From CAZUGH01 sp964619785 (GTDB taxonomy: Bacteria; Bacillota; Clostridia; Lachnospirales; Lachnospiraceae), in assembly GCA_964619785.1 (NCBI GenBank), contig CAZUGH010000006.1, positions 1-52,040 of the forward strand: DNA of 52,040 nucleotides, given 5' to 3'. Below the pieces are notes generated by a model. The model was given only the letters and a program-made list of their open reading frames with translations, was not told the origin of the DNA and searched no databases. Position 1 is the stretch's first letter, and the number at the start of each line of letters is the position of its first letter. Made by a program: the position numbers and the translations under genes. This document shows, piece by piece, positions 1 through 9,200 of the stretch.

Positions 1-244
1 CCATCCTATTCTCTATGAAATCTAATAGACTATCTAAACTCTCTAATGCCTGATACATCTCGCTAAAATCTCTACAAGGTATATCAAATTTATTTTCAAT
101 TTCTAAAAACAATTCAATAATTGACATTGAATCAAACTCTAAATCATCTAACAATCTTGTTTGTCCTTCAAGTATTTTTATCTCGGTCAAAGGACTACAT
201 TCCTTTATCATATTTATAACCTTGTCTTTTTCTTTTCTATCCAT
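1..244 (-). CDS. Acyl carrier protein, C-terminus cut by window edge
   Basis: Translating the minus strand from the ATG at 244 gives a small acidic helical protein of at least 81 residues that runs off the left edge. It contains LEFDSMSIIELF, the phosphopantetheine attachment motif of acyl carrier proteins, with the modified serine at residue 39. The upstream half (KDKVINMIKECSPLTEIK) and the following EIENKFDIP helix fit the ACP fold. The ribosome binding site is weak (AAGGAT). It differs clearly from a housekeeping AcpP (DSLDTVEL motif), so it is more likely a specialised carrier protein of a biosynthetic locus lying outside the window. No partner enzyme is visible on this side. Confidence 0.85.
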   Translation of the reverse strand, partial: MDRKEKDKVINMIKECSPLTEIKILEGQTRLLDDLEFDSMSIIELFLEIENKFDIPCRDFSEMYQALESLDSLLDFIENRM

Positions 245-499
245 TTCTCTATCCTTGTTTTTTTAAATTTTACCACAAAAATAATAATTATGTCAGTATA
301 TTTTATATTTATGAATTATTTTTATTTTCTTACGCGCTTTCTCAAGCGATGCTCGCCTGCTCCCACTTCGTGGGCGGCAGGCTCCACGCGCTTACGCGCG
401 TTATACATACAAAAAAGCCCTCTGTGGGTCCCTTTCGAGTAAACTCGAGGGACCTCACAGTGGGCTTTTTTGTATGTGCATCGCTTGTTACGTTCGCGA
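244..499. other. Intergenic stretch with hairpins, no gene
   Basis: About 255 bases separate the ACP start from the end of the DAK2 gene. The first part (245-330) is AT-rich and would hold the ACP promoter, though I could not pick a convincing -35/-10 pair. From 340 to 400 the sequence turns GC-rich, with a short hairpin at about 357-380 (CCCAC/GTGGG stem). It is followed by the long hairpin listed separately. Short open frames here are antisense or hairpin artefacts. Confidence 0.6.
403..478. terminator. Long bidirectional hairpin terminator
   Basis: ACATACAAAAAAGCCC on the left is mirrored by GGGCTTTTTTGTATGT on the right. The inner arms TGTGGGTCCC...CTCGAG and CTCGAGGGACC...CACAG also pair, with small bulges. 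The stem reaches about 30-35 bp around a short loop near 440. A-runs on one side and T-runs on the other make it a plausible rho-independent terminator for the DAK2 operon on the minus strand. It is much longer than a typical terminator, so a repeat-element origin is possible. Confidence 0.7.
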
Positions 500-2161
500 T
501 CATTCGACGCTGATGAAGTAGTAGTAGATTGGCTGGCCGCCATAGTGTACTTCCACTTCTAGCTCTGGATCTATCTTATTGATTTCGTCTGCAATCTGTG
601 ATGCATCGTCTTCACTTGTTTCTTCTCCATAGTATAGGGTTACTAATTCGGAGTCTTCGTCTAATAACTGCTTTACAAGGTCAACGGTTGTTCCTAGGAC
701 ATCGGTTCCGACTGCTTCTATCGTCTTGTCACTGAGTCCCATGATGTTGCCCTGTTTGATTTCTTTTCCATCAATAGCTGTGTCTCGTACTGCATATGTT
801 ACCTGACCGGATTTCACATATTGCATTCCTTCCGTCATAGCTTCTACATTTTCCTCTACACTTGAGCCTGCCATGAAGTTAATGACAGCCACAATTCCCT
901 GAGGAATATTCTTTGATGGAATTACAACTACTGTCTTGTCTTCCGTTAATTCTTTTGCCTGTTCGGATGCCAAGATAATATTGCCATTGTTCGGAAGGAT
1001 ATAGATTGTATCCGCATTTACCTGATCAATAGCACTGAGGATATCCTCTGTACTAGGATTCATCGTCTGTCCACCTTCAATGACATAATCAACGCCTAGT
1101 CCCTTGAAGATTTCGCTTAGACCATCACCAGCAGATACGCTGATAAAGCCTACTTCTTTTCTTTGCTGTTGTTTCTCTTCTTCCTTCTGTTTCGCAGCCA
1201 ATTTCTCCGCATCACGGATTAATTTCTCATTGTGTTCTTCACGCATATTATCAATCTTCATACGTGACAATGAACCATAGGTCAATGCCTTCTGAATCGC
1301 AAGTCCTGGGTCATTGGTATGTACGTGAATCTTCACAATGTCATCATCTGCTACACACACAATGGAATCACCAATGGATTCTAGATAAGCCTTAAATTCA
1401 TGTTCGTCTTTCTGACTGAAATCCTTCTCCAACATAATGATGAATTCCGTACAGTAACCAAACTTTATATCAACGTCGCTAGCCGCATCACTTGACATAC
1501 GTGGTGATGCTTTGCTCGGTTTCACTGCTGAATAATCAATTTCTTTACCAAGAAGGGCATCCTGTGCTCCACGAAGTACTGTAACAAGTCCTTCTCCACC
1601 AGAATCAACAACCCCTGCTTCCTTAAGAACAGGAAGTAGCTCTGGAGTCTGTGCTAGTACCTCATCCATATGAGTCAGTACCTTGTCTGCAAATTCAACC
1701 AAATCCTCAGTATCCTTGGCAAGCTTCTCTGCAATCTCAGAACCACCACGTGCTACTGTCAGAATCGTTCCTTCTTTTGGCTTCATAACTGCACGGTATG
1801 CAGATTCAACGGCCTTCTCAAATGCTTTCGCCAATGTATCAACGTCAACCTCTTCTACCTCGGCAATCACCTTTGTAAATCCACGTAATAACTGGGATAA
1901 AATAACACCCGAGTTACCTCTGGCACCACGAAGCGAACCACTCGAAATCGCCTTCGCTAGTTCCTTCATCGTAGGGTTCTCTAGAGCAGCAACCTCTCTT
2001 GCCGCAGACATGATTGTCATTGTCATATTCGTTCCTGTATCACCATCTGGAACTGGGAATACATTCAGATCATTTATATATTCTTTTTTTGCTTCTATGT
2101 TGCTTGCTCCTGCCAGAAAACACTTCTGAATCAGGGCTGCATCTAAAGTCTTCATAACCAC
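500..2161 (-). CDS. DAK2-domain fatty acid kinase-like protein (FakA/YloV family)
   Basis: About 553 residues, the same length as Bacillus YloV. The N-terminal DAK2 kinase domain shows FPVPDGDTGTNM, RGARGNSGVILSQ and VDSGGEG, the nucleotide and metal-binding segments of dihydroxyacetone-kinase L domains. The middle and C-terminal parts match the FakA layout. In characterised relatives FakA is the ATP-binding subunit that phosphorylates fatty acids presented by a DegV/FakB protein. No fakB is in this window. The GTG at 2161 is chosen as start because GGAGG lies 8 bases upstream; the ATG at 2155 is in the same frame, and a longer frame would overlap the upstream gene. It follows asp23, as in the yloU-yloV pair of Bacillus, and ends at the long hairpin. 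Biological role in this organism is inferred. Confidence 0.9.
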   Translation of the reverse strand: MVMKTLDAALIQKCFLAGASNIEAKKEYINDLNVFPVPDGDTGTNMTMTIMSAAREVAALENPTMKELAKAISSGSLRGARGNSGVILSQLLRGFTKVIAEVEEVDVDTLAKAFEKAVESAYRAVMKPKEGTILTVARGGSEIAEKLAKDTEDLVEFADKVLTHMDEVLAQTPELLPVLKEAGVVDSGGEGLVTVLRGAQDALLGKEIDYSAVKPSKASPRMSSDAASDVDIKFGYCTEFIIMLEKDFSQKDEHEFKAYLESIGDSIVCVADDDIVKIHVHTNDPGLAIQKALTYGSLSRMKIDNMREEHNEKLIRDAEKLAAKQKEEEKQQQRKEVGFISVSAGDGLSEIFKGLGVDYVIEGGQTMNPSTEDILSAIDQVNADTIYILPNNGNIILASEQAKELTEDKTVVVIPSKNIPQGIVAVINFMAGSSVEENVEAMTEGMQYVKSGQVTYAVRDTAIDGKEIKQGNIMGLSDKTIEAVGTDVLGTTVDLVKQLLDEDSELVTLYYGEETSEDDASQIADEINKIDPELEVEVHYGGQPIYYYFISVE

Positions 2162-2189
2162 AGTTCTTTCCTCCATCAAATCATTGGGC

Positions 2190-2546
2190 TTAGTTAACAA
2201 CCTTTACGCCTTCAACGCATACATAAATCTTGCCTACTTCCATTCCTGTAAACTCTTCCACTTTATACTTCACATTGTCTACAAGATTCTCGGATACTGC
2301 CATGATACTCACTTCATAAGCTACAATAATATGTAACCTGATCATGAGTTTATTATCTTCGACGGATACCTCAACACCGTGTTTAATATTATCCTTCTTC
2401 AAAAGCTTAACAATACCATCTTTCATGTTCACGGATGCCATGCCTACTACTCCAAAGCATTCAACCGCTGACGAACCAGCATACTTAGCTAGAACATCAT
2501 CATCAATCGTGATCGTACCCATGCTTGTATTCATCTGTCCTTTCAT
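2190..2546 (-). CDS. Asp23/Gls24 family protein (YloU-like)
   Basis: A 118-residue soluble protein. The segment GTITIDDDVLAKYAGSSAVE is followed by repeated short beta-strand/helix units (VEVSVEDNKLMIRLHIIVAYE, VKYKVEEFTGMEVGKIYVCVEGV, which I read across two stretches), the typical Asp23 pattern. Family members are cell-envelope-associated stress proteins, and the rpmB/yloU/yloV neighbourhood is conserved across Firmicutes. It starts at ATG 2546 behind TAGGAGG, and probably shares a transcript with the downstream DAK2 gene (28-base gap). A TATAAT element at about 2595 on the minus strand could be its -10. The specific role here is not known. Confidence 0.9.
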   Translation of the reverse strand: MKGQMNTSMGTITIDDDVLAKYAGSSAVECFGVVGMASVNMKDGIVKLLKKDNIKHGVEVSVEDNKLMIRLHIIVAYEVSIMAVSENLVDNVKYKVEEFTGMEVGKIYVCVEGVKVVN

Positions 2547-2676
2547 AAGTAGTCCTCCTATACTTAGAATACTTTTAACATATTTCTTCTATTATACCCT
2601 CTTTTACGAAAAAAATAAACAATCAATTTGATTTTTGGTATATATTATAATATAACCCAAACACAAGAGGTGTACA

Positions 2677-2879
2677 ATGAAACGACTTATCGGATTTATC
2701 ATCTTCTGGATTGCCATCGNNNNNNNNNNNNNNNNNNNNNNNNNNNNNNNNNNNNNNNNNNNNNNNNNNNNNNNNNNNNNNNNNNNNNNNNNNNNNNNNN
2801 NNNNNNNNNNNNNNNNNNNGCCATCGCCATCATCGTCCTATGTCTGATACTAGGATATAACCTATTCACTAGTTGCTAA
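2677..2879 (+). CDS. Tiny single-span membrane protein interrupted by an assembly gap
   Basis: ATG 2677 opens MKRLIGFIIFWIAI, then 100 N, then AIIVLCLILGYNLFTSC and a TAA at 2877-2879. As deposited, the two halves are in different frames. The 7 bases GCCATCG end the left contig (2713-2719) and begin the right one (2820-2826). Collapsing them restores one continuous 31-residue frame: a basic start, about 22 hydrophobic residues and a short polar tail. It is preceded by AAGAGGTG as ribosome binding site and a TATAAT at 2646-2651. It is divergent from asp23. I do not recognise a function; single-span mini-proteins of this kind are common in Lachnospiraceae. Confidence 0.6.
2720..2819. other. Assembly gap (100 N)
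   Basis: Exactly 100 N, the conventional placeholder for a gap of unknown size. The flanks share GCCATCG, so the true gap may be zero with a short overlap. It falls inside the small membrane protein gene. Confidence 0.95.
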
Positions 2880-2942
2880 TACACATAGAAAAAGCGCTAA
2901 GCAGCTGAACTGTTTAACGCTTCACATTCACTTTGCATTCAT

Positions 2943-2969
2943 AAAAAAGCGGATGAAAAATTCACATCC
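2943..2969 (-). terminator. Terminator of rpmB
   Basis: On the minus strand GGATG...CATCC closes a loop of about nine bases and is followed by GCTTTTTT, just after the rpmB stop. A second hairpin at about 2886-2917 (AGCGTTAA.../...TTAGCGCT then TTTTT) may act as a backup. Confidence 0.65.
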
Positions 2970-2978
2970 CAATAAAAA

Positions 2979-3164
2979 CTATGCTCTCTCGACTTTTCCT
3001 GAACGTAAACAAGCTGTACAAACATAGATCTTCTTTGTACCACCATTCACTTTAACACGAACAGACTTCAAGTTAGGTTTCCACATTTTATTACTTCTTC
3101 TATGAGAGTGACTAACTGCGTTTCCGAAATGAACACTCTTATTACATACTGCGCACTTTGCCAT
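2979..3164 (-). CDS. rpmB: 50S ribosomal protein L28
   Basis: 61 residues, the usual short bacterial L28. It begins MAKCAVCNKSVHFGNAVSHS, and the RRSNKMWKPNLKSVRV core is diagnostic. Two Cys pairs (CAVC near the N-terminus, CTAC near residue 50) form the zinc-binding version of the protein. It is part of the large ribosomal subunit. Start at ATG 3164 behind AAAGGAGGTG. It has its own promoter and terminator, so it is a single-gene transcript beside asp23 and the DAK2 gene, as in many Firmicutes. Confidence 0.97.
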   Translation of the reverse strand: MAKCAVCNKSVHFGNAVSHSHRRSNKMWKPNLKSVRVKVNGGTKKIYVCTACLRSGKVERA

Positions 3165-3209
3165 TGAAAAGCACCTCCTTTTGTTATACTGTTACAACAA
3201 ACAAAATCT

Positions 3210-3238
3210 ATTCTATCAAATCTAGTACGATTTTGCAA
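3210..3238 (-). promoter_or_regulatory. rpmB promoter
   Basis: Minus-strand TTGCAA (3233-3238), 17-base spacer, TAGAAT (3210-3215), about 45 bases upstream of the L28 start. It fits a vegetative sigma-A promoter. Confidence 0.7.
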
Positions 3239-3250
3239 GCATAATTTTAA

Positions 3251-3643
3251 TTATTTTTCAGTATTCTCTGTTTCCTGAGTATTTTCTTCTTTTTTTGTAT
3301 CTTTATCTTTTGTAAATCGTTCCATAACACCTGGAACCATATCAAGAATCTTAGTCAAACCATCCTGATTCTTCACATTAACAAGCTTTGTTTTACCATC
3401 CTTAATAACAAGTACAGAACTAGGCTGCATCTTACCACCCATTCCGCCACCGCCATTGTTCTTCTTATCCGTATCATTCGAAAATGCACCTGCTGCTACG
3501 CCAAAACTCACATCCACAAGTGGAAGAATAATTGTGCCATCGTCAAAACTAACGGCATCCCCTACTACGGTCTTCGTTGTAATAAAAGAATCCATTCCCT
3601 TAAACAGGGACTCTACTGTACTCGTGAAACTGTTATCTGCCAT
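3251..3643 (-). CDS. ytfJ: GerW (YtfJ) family sporulation protein
   Basis: 130 residues. The N-terminal VESLFKGMDSFITTKTVVGD, the acid beta-strand region TIILPLVDVSFGVAAGAF and the following Gly-rich stretch (NNGGGGMGGKMQPSSVLVI) define the YtfJ/GerW family. In Bacillus GerW is needed for L-alanine-triggered spore germination. The C-terminus is a charged Glu/Lys/Thr tail. Start at ATG 3643 with AAAGGAGG. It lies one base downstream of the DUF2953 gene, the same pairing as ytfI-ytfJ in Bacillus. It supports a spore-forming ancestry, though the family also occurs in organisms not known to sporulate. Confidence 0.92.
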   Translation of the reverse strand: MADNSFTSTVESLFKGMDSFITTKTVVGDAVSFDDGTIILPLVDVSFGVAAGAFSNDTDKKNNGGGGMGGKMQPSSVLVIKDGKTKLVNVKNQDGLTKILDMVPGVMERFTKDKDTKKEENTQETENTEK

Positions 3644-3644
3644 A

Positions 3645-4451
3645 CTATATTGCCTCCTTTAATTGATCATATCTCTTTATTAGTTTTCTCAATTCCTGAT
3701 TTCGGTATACTCGCCATATAATTCTCAATAACGGAAATACGCGAACTCTACCTTTTGCTTTGCCTCGTGCTTCACATACCGCCTCTTCAAAATCAGGAAC
3801 AATCGTAACGCCCTTCTGATAGGAAAATGGAAACAAGCTCACTATCCCAAGAATAATTCCTGTTGACGCAGGATCTCCTGTGCCAAATCGCACATACCCT
3901 GTCACCTTCCTCGGTAATATATGTTTCAAAGTCAAGACTGCCTCACCTTTCAACATCCGAATGGTGTCTTTGGTAGCCTGTTCACGGACAAACTTAATTA
4001 TACTAGAAATACCAGAAAAAGAAAAGCGTTTCTTTCTCTTCTCTTTCTTCTTACGCTTTGTCTCTGACTTCTGATGTGCCGGCGCTTTTTGTTTCACCGA
4101 TTCCCCATCCATACTCTCTTTTGCCACCGGTTCTAGCTGTTTTGTCACGCTAGATTCCGTAGACTTCTCTTTTTGAGGTTTTGTCTTACGATGTTTTTTC
4201 TCTTGCTTTTTACGAATCGGAATGCCGAAGACGGTAAATCTGATTTTGGCATCCTGATTTTTTTTCTTAAGTTGAACGATATGACATAACCAATGGATAC
4301 AAAAGCTGGCATTGGTTTCCTCTCCATAGGAGCCTTCTACTCGATATCTTACTGGTACAAAGAGAATCGCAGCAAGCAATAGAATGGCTAGTCCTATAAT
4401 ACACGCCAATATAATTCCAATCCATTTTAAAATACACAGGACAATCGCCAC
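3645..4451 (-). CDS. DUF2953 membrane protein (YtfI-like)
   Basis: 268 residues. An N-terminal transmembrane segment (ILACIIGLAILLLAAILFVPV, near residues 11-33) leads into RYRVEGSYGEE, the DUF2953 signature. A Lys/Glu-rich low-complexity stretch follows at about residues 75-140. The C-terminal part contains GYVRFGTGDPASTGIILGI, the other conserved DUF2953 block. The start is GTG 4451, with AGGTGA seven bases ahead. It is translationally close to the gerW gene downstream, and that pairing suggests a spore-related envelope role. Biochemical function is unknown. Confidence 0.85.
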   Translation of the reverse strand: MAIVLCILKWIGIILACIIGLAILLLAAILFVPVRYRVEGSYGEETNASFCIHWLCHIVQLKKKNQDAKIRFTVFGIPIRKKQEKKHRKTKPQKEKSTESSVTKQLEPVAKESMDGESVKQKAPAHQKSETKRKKKEKRKKRFSFSGISSIIKFVREQATKDTIRMLKGEAVLTLKHILPRKVTGYVRFGTGDPASTGIILGIVSLFPFSYQKGVTIVPDFEEAVCEARGKAKGRVRVFPLLRIIWRVYRNQELRKLIKRYDQLKEAI

Positions 4452-4466
4452 GGCTCACTCACCTTC

Positions 4467-4793
4467 CTACTTGAATCTCTCCTTAGAAAAATATTTCCTT
4501 GGAGTAAATGAATTCTCTTCCTGGATTATCTCTAACACCATTTTAGATAATAATTCTACAGCATCCTCATAAGTGGCAGCAAGTCCTACGACATAGATGT
4601 CTCGCGACCGATTATAACGAAAGTACAACTCTTTTGTATCGAATATATCAAACAAATTGTCTTCATTTGAGGCCAATGCGATTACGTTACAATGACGTTT
4701 CAATCTCCGCTCCGATTCAACACGGCGGCGATAAGCCTTCGGATGACGTGCTGCTGCCTCATCCAGATATAGATTGTCAAACCATCGAATCAA
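4467..4793 (-). CDS. Unrecognised 108-residue protein
   Basis: Not recognised. It is a small basic protein with an Arg-rich N-terminal third (YRRRVESERRLKRH) and a central alternating segment (CNVIALASNEDNLFDIF, YFRYNRSRDIYVVGLAAT) that looks like an alpha/beta fold. A helix (YEDAVELLSKMVLEIIQEE) follows. The start appears to be TTG 4793, because AGGTGA overlapping the previous stop region sits at the right distance and no ATG fits. It lies eight bases after the 465-residue gene and just before DUF2953, so co-transcription is likely. It has no signal peptide or membrane span. Confidence 0.7.
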   Translation of the reverse strand: MIRWFDNLYLDEAAARHPKAYRRRVESERRLKRHCNVIALASNEDNLFDIFDTKELYFRYNRSRDIYVVGLAATYEDAVELLSKMVLEIIQEENSFTPRKYFSKERFK

Positions 4794-4801
4794 ATCATCA
4801 C

Positions 4802-6199
4802 CTAGTCTTCCTTCATTACATTGCTTAGAATATCCAAAACCGCTGCCTTTTCTACTTTATCTGTACAACCAAACAAGTTCGTCTGTATATGCTCTTTCAC
4901 CTGGTCAGAATTGCCAAAAATCATTGGAAGTTTCTCAAGCATCATCCCCATCATTGCCCGTTTCACTGGTTTTGAAACGTTCGCAAACCGCTTCGTTAAT
5001 TCATCCACAAGCGAATCTGTCACTTCCTGAACATAAGCATCTGTCACAGTCTCCTGGGTATCTTCCTGCTCCACATTGACAAACAGACTTCCCGATAGCA
5101 AATTAGCCACGCTCACAAGGTCATCAAACAATTCAATATAATTAAGCTCTGACAATTCCGTCTGATAGGCGCTTCGTATCTCAAACAATATTGCCTCTAG
5201 ATAACTGCTCTCCATGGCATATTGTTCAATTCGGCCCTCAAGTGGAACTAGCATTTCATCCGTTGCCTCTTCCTTTAGAATACTGCCTAATACCTTCTGT
5301 GCCTCTGTTACGGTCGTCGATATGCCCTCATCATACTTACGGCAAACAGCAACTGCGTAGATACTATTGGCAACCTTTTGAATCGAATAATAAAAGTCCG
5401 TAATCTCATGAATCTGTTCTGCCATCTTCTGCAACTGCTCAACTAAAAGATCATATTCTTCCTCTGATAACGAAGCATAATCCGTTGAAGCCAACTGCTC
5501 TGTGAATTCGCCAAACTCACGATACTCATCTTGATATTCGTTTGCTTCATATACCAAACCGCTTGTGCGAAGCATATAGACAAAACTGTCTAGCGAGGAC
5601 TTATCACCACCCTTATAGAGTGTGAGTGCCTGCGTTAATTTTTCAAAAAACTTCGTCTTGGTCATCCGTACGGGAAGCTGGCCTACCACAGTTCTTATAT
5701 TCTCTGTAATAACAGCTTGATCCTGCGTACTAAATAGATACAGCATAATCTGTTGCATAAATGCATCTTCCGGATATTTCGCCAAGATGGCATCTAGCTC
5801 TTTTGGTGGAACAAAAGTTAATTCCATTCGATTCAAGACATATTCATAACAAATCAATTGATCTGTATATGTGGTGAATAAATCCATCTTACCTGTAATC
5901 GTTTCGCGAATCTGTTTCATTTTCCCAATCAAAGAATCCAAATCGGCATCCTGCGTATGAATCGCCGCAAGCCCTTCTCTCAATTCGGTCAGAATCGTTT
6001 GCTCCTTCGCGGACAATTCGGGTCTCACCTCAGCACATTCCTCCATCAGCATATAAGAGGAAAATACCAATTCTAACGATGCATAATCATGATAAGTTCC
6101 AATCGCCAAATCACGATACACTTCTAAATTCGTCTTTATATTTTTGCCAGCATGGATATCACTGACCAACTTTTTAATATTTTTCACAGATAACCTCAT
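4802..6199 (-). CDS. Unrecognised 465-residue helical cytoplasmic protein
   Basis: No family recognised. The sequence is almost wholly alpha-helical and acidic, without a signal peptide or membrane span. It has repeated helix-pair-like units, e.g. AKYPEDAFMQQIMLYLFSTQ and SLSEEEYDLLVEQLQKMAEQ, reminiscent of a TPR or armadillo-like solenoid. It contains few cysteines and no nucleotide-binding or catalytic motif that I can see. It starts 16 bases after the giant glycosyltransferase and is followed at once by the 108-residue gene, so all are probably one transcript. The ribosome binding site before ATG 6199 is weak, suggesting translational coupling. A scaffold role is only a guess. Confidence 0.75.
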   Translation of the reverse strand: MRLSVKNIKKLVSDIHAGKNIKTNLEVYRDLAIGTYHDYASLELVFSSYMLMEECAEVRPELSAKEQTILTELREGLAAIHTQDADLDSLIGKMKQIRETITGKMDLFTTYTDQLICYEYVLNRMELTFVPPKELDAILAKYPEDAFMQQIMLYLFSTQDQAVITENIRTVVGQLPVRMTKTKFFEKLTQALTLYKGGDKSSLDSFVYMLRTSGLVYEANEYQDEYREFGEFTEQLASTDYASLSEEEYDLLVEQLQKMAEQIHEITDFYYSIQKVANSIYAVAVCRKYDEGISTTVTEAQKVLGSILKEEATDEMLVPLEGRIEQYAMESSYLEAILFEIRSAYQTELSELNYIELFDDLVSVANLLSGSLFVNVEQEDTQETVTDAYVQEVTDSLVDELTKRFANVSKPVKRAMMGMMLEKLPMIFGNSDQVKEHIQTNLFGCTDKVEKAAVLDILSNVMKED

Positions 6200-6215
6200 T
6201 TCTGTGCTCGTGCAC

Positions 6216-9200
6216 TTATATCATCAGAACCCATTGTAACTTCAATAAGAACTGTTCACCAATCTTGATTCCCTCCCAACGGAGTGCTTTGGCTACATAG
6301 TTTGAATCAATTGGCTGACCTGAAATGACAGGATAGAACATCAAAAACAGCAAGAAGGCTGCAATCACATAACCAACCACATGCTTAATTCGTTCCGGAT
6401 GATTTCCCACATAGTCCTTCATACAGTAACCAATCATCAATACAACAAATACCACACTTGGGAAGTAATGATACGCAAAAGTAATACGTGTCACAAACAT
6501 CCATGGAACATATTGTATGAAATACGCTGCGGTGATAAATAACGCCGTACGATCTTTCTTGCCAAAAATCAGATAGAACATGTATCCTAACGCAGGTATA
6601 CCTGCCCACCAAACGAGTGGATTACCAAATGCGCTAATGCCCTCACTTAAGCCACTAGTCAATGTCTTGCTATAATAGAACACTGGACGAATCATCGTTG
6701 GCCACTCATACCACCAAGATGAGTATGGATGTTCCGCCACAAGTTGTGAATGATAGCTAAACATCGTCTCCTGATTGCGCAGAAGTTGAGTAATCAAGCC
6801 ATCGCCCGAGCCATCGTTAAATGGTATATAAGATAACAGGTAAATCAATGCTGGTACAATCACAAAGAAAATCACACATGCACCCAATGTCTTAATCAGA
6901 TTACCTCGATATCCCTCTACAATATCCTTGTGCAACATCGTACCCGTCGCTTCTTTGATATGCTTCTTCGCATAACGATATTCACGATAACGAATCCACA
7001 TAATAGCAAAGAATACAATTCCAAGACCTGCACCTGCATAAACAGCAGTCCACTTACTTGCCATACCAAGTCCCATACACAATCCACTAAGTGCCAATGG
7101 AATCAGTGTCTTCGACAACTTCGTATCATAGAAACTCGTCTGTGCATAGCGATACATAAAATAGTACATCGCAATGATAAAGAATGTTCCATATACATCA
7201 ATTGTTGCAATTCTCGTCTGTGTGAAATGCATAAAATCAAATGCAAACAATGCGGTTATCACACCGGAGAGCCAAACCTTATCAAACATTCTCTTGCCAA
7301 ACATATACATAAACGGCAACATCAATACACCAAACAAGGTTCCCATCACACGCCAGCCAAACGGGTTCATACCAAAGATGCGTACACCAATCGAGATAAT
7401 AAACTTACCAAGTGGTGGGTGTGTATTTTCATAGCAATAGATTCCCTGCGTCATCTCATAAGCAGTTCTCGCATGATAAATCTCGTCAAAATAGGTTCCA
7501 CTACGGAACGTATCTTCCGCTTCAAAGGTATCTGGCTCATCAAAAAGATTTGGATATTGATTAGCATTGACTGGTTGAATCATTTTCCCTTTAGAATCTA
7601 GAAGAACCATCTCTTTCAAGATACATTCTCCGTTCTGTGAGGCGAATCGAATATATCGACATTTTGTTGCTGGGAAATTTGCAAAGTTCTCCCAGTTAAA
7701 TACACTCGTCAGTGTATAATCACCTTGTTCCTGCATCACATTCAAATCGTCACCAGTCTCGACCTTAAATCCACGATTTTCAAAATTACCAAGATAGCTG
7801 TATATACTTGCAACATCCTTACTCTCGCCTAAGTCAAGCGTGATGACATTGCCATCTTTCTGTGAATCAAAATGTGTCTGTGGCGCCTTAAGGCTTCCTA
7901 AGTCACTAAATGCAAAAGCTGAGTACAGTATTATAATAGAAAATAGAACGATGTAATCCGCTCTTCCTAGTTTTTTCAACACTTTCGAGCCACGTATATA
8001 CGAGGCAGATGTAACCGTCACCTTTTTTTCTTTATGTTTCTTCTGTGGTTTTTCTTGTACCACTGGTTTGTCAACATGCAGACAACTATATATAAAATAA
8101 ACAAAGATGAGAATCAATAAGATTGCTGTAAAATCGATAACCTTACCTTCCACCCCGCTTGTCCCAAGTTCCAGATTGTAATACAGTACATGGGCTGCAT
8201 TCACAAACTGCGTCACACATACACCGATAAAGCAGTAAAACATCTCTTTTTTACGACTAATCACATAACCAATCAGAATCAGTGCCATCGCTGGATACAT
8301 ATAACGCTCATGCATACGTACAGAGAATATAAACATAGTACATACGATAGCTGCCATACTGAGGAAATATTTCGACTTATCTTCTTTTAACTTGAAGAAA
8401 ATCCATGCGCCTAAAGCAACCGCAACTAGTATTGCCAACTCACCCCAGTGACGATATTCCATTCCAAGAAGTGTGCCTGATTGAGTCTTCCAGTTCTGTC
8501 CAAGAAGCGCCCAAAAATTATAAGCATTAACCGAAGCATACTCATACGAACCAAGTGTATCCCGGTACTGACTAATAACCTTGTCAAGGCCAAATGGCAT
8601 GGCAAGTAATAGCATGGTCACGATTGCTCCTAGTCCCCAACATAGGTCTTTCACAAACTTTTTCCAATTGAAGTCTTGCAAAAAGACCTGTTCAATAATG
8701 GTAAAAATGAGAATTGGGGTAAAAATCAAAGTCTGAGGCTTCAATAATACACCAATGGCGAATACAAAGTATGCCGGAATCCTCTTCTTCTCCATACATA
8801 AATAGCAAGTAAGTAATACTGTCAGCGTAAATACACTATCTACCTGACACCATACAGAAGAATTCAGTACAACGGCTGGGCTGAGCACATAGACACCGGT
8901 AAGAATCACGGAACAAGTATTGGAAAATTTCTTACGTGCAAGCTTGTAAATCAAATAGCCAGTGCCCAAATCACAAAGCATTGGAAATAATTTTAACAAA
9001 TAAACACTGGCATCACTCGATACGTTAATATCAAAGACACCGCGAATCCAAGCCACAACGTAGAGTACATACATATATCCTGGTGGATAATCCGTGAACG
9101 CATCTAGGTGATAGAACTTTGTGATACCATTCTGATATACCATATCAGACCATGCTTGAAAACAAGTCACGTCTGTCGTATGGCCTTGCGCAAACGTTGT

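Noticed and set aside
161..442. 93-codon plus-strand frame
   Set aside because: Overlaps the ACP start in antisense and runs into the hairpin; no ribosome binding site.
6930..7601. 223-codon plus-strand open frame
   Set aside because: Antisense to the well-supported glycosyltransferase, with Cys/His/Asn-rich composition typical of a shadow frame.
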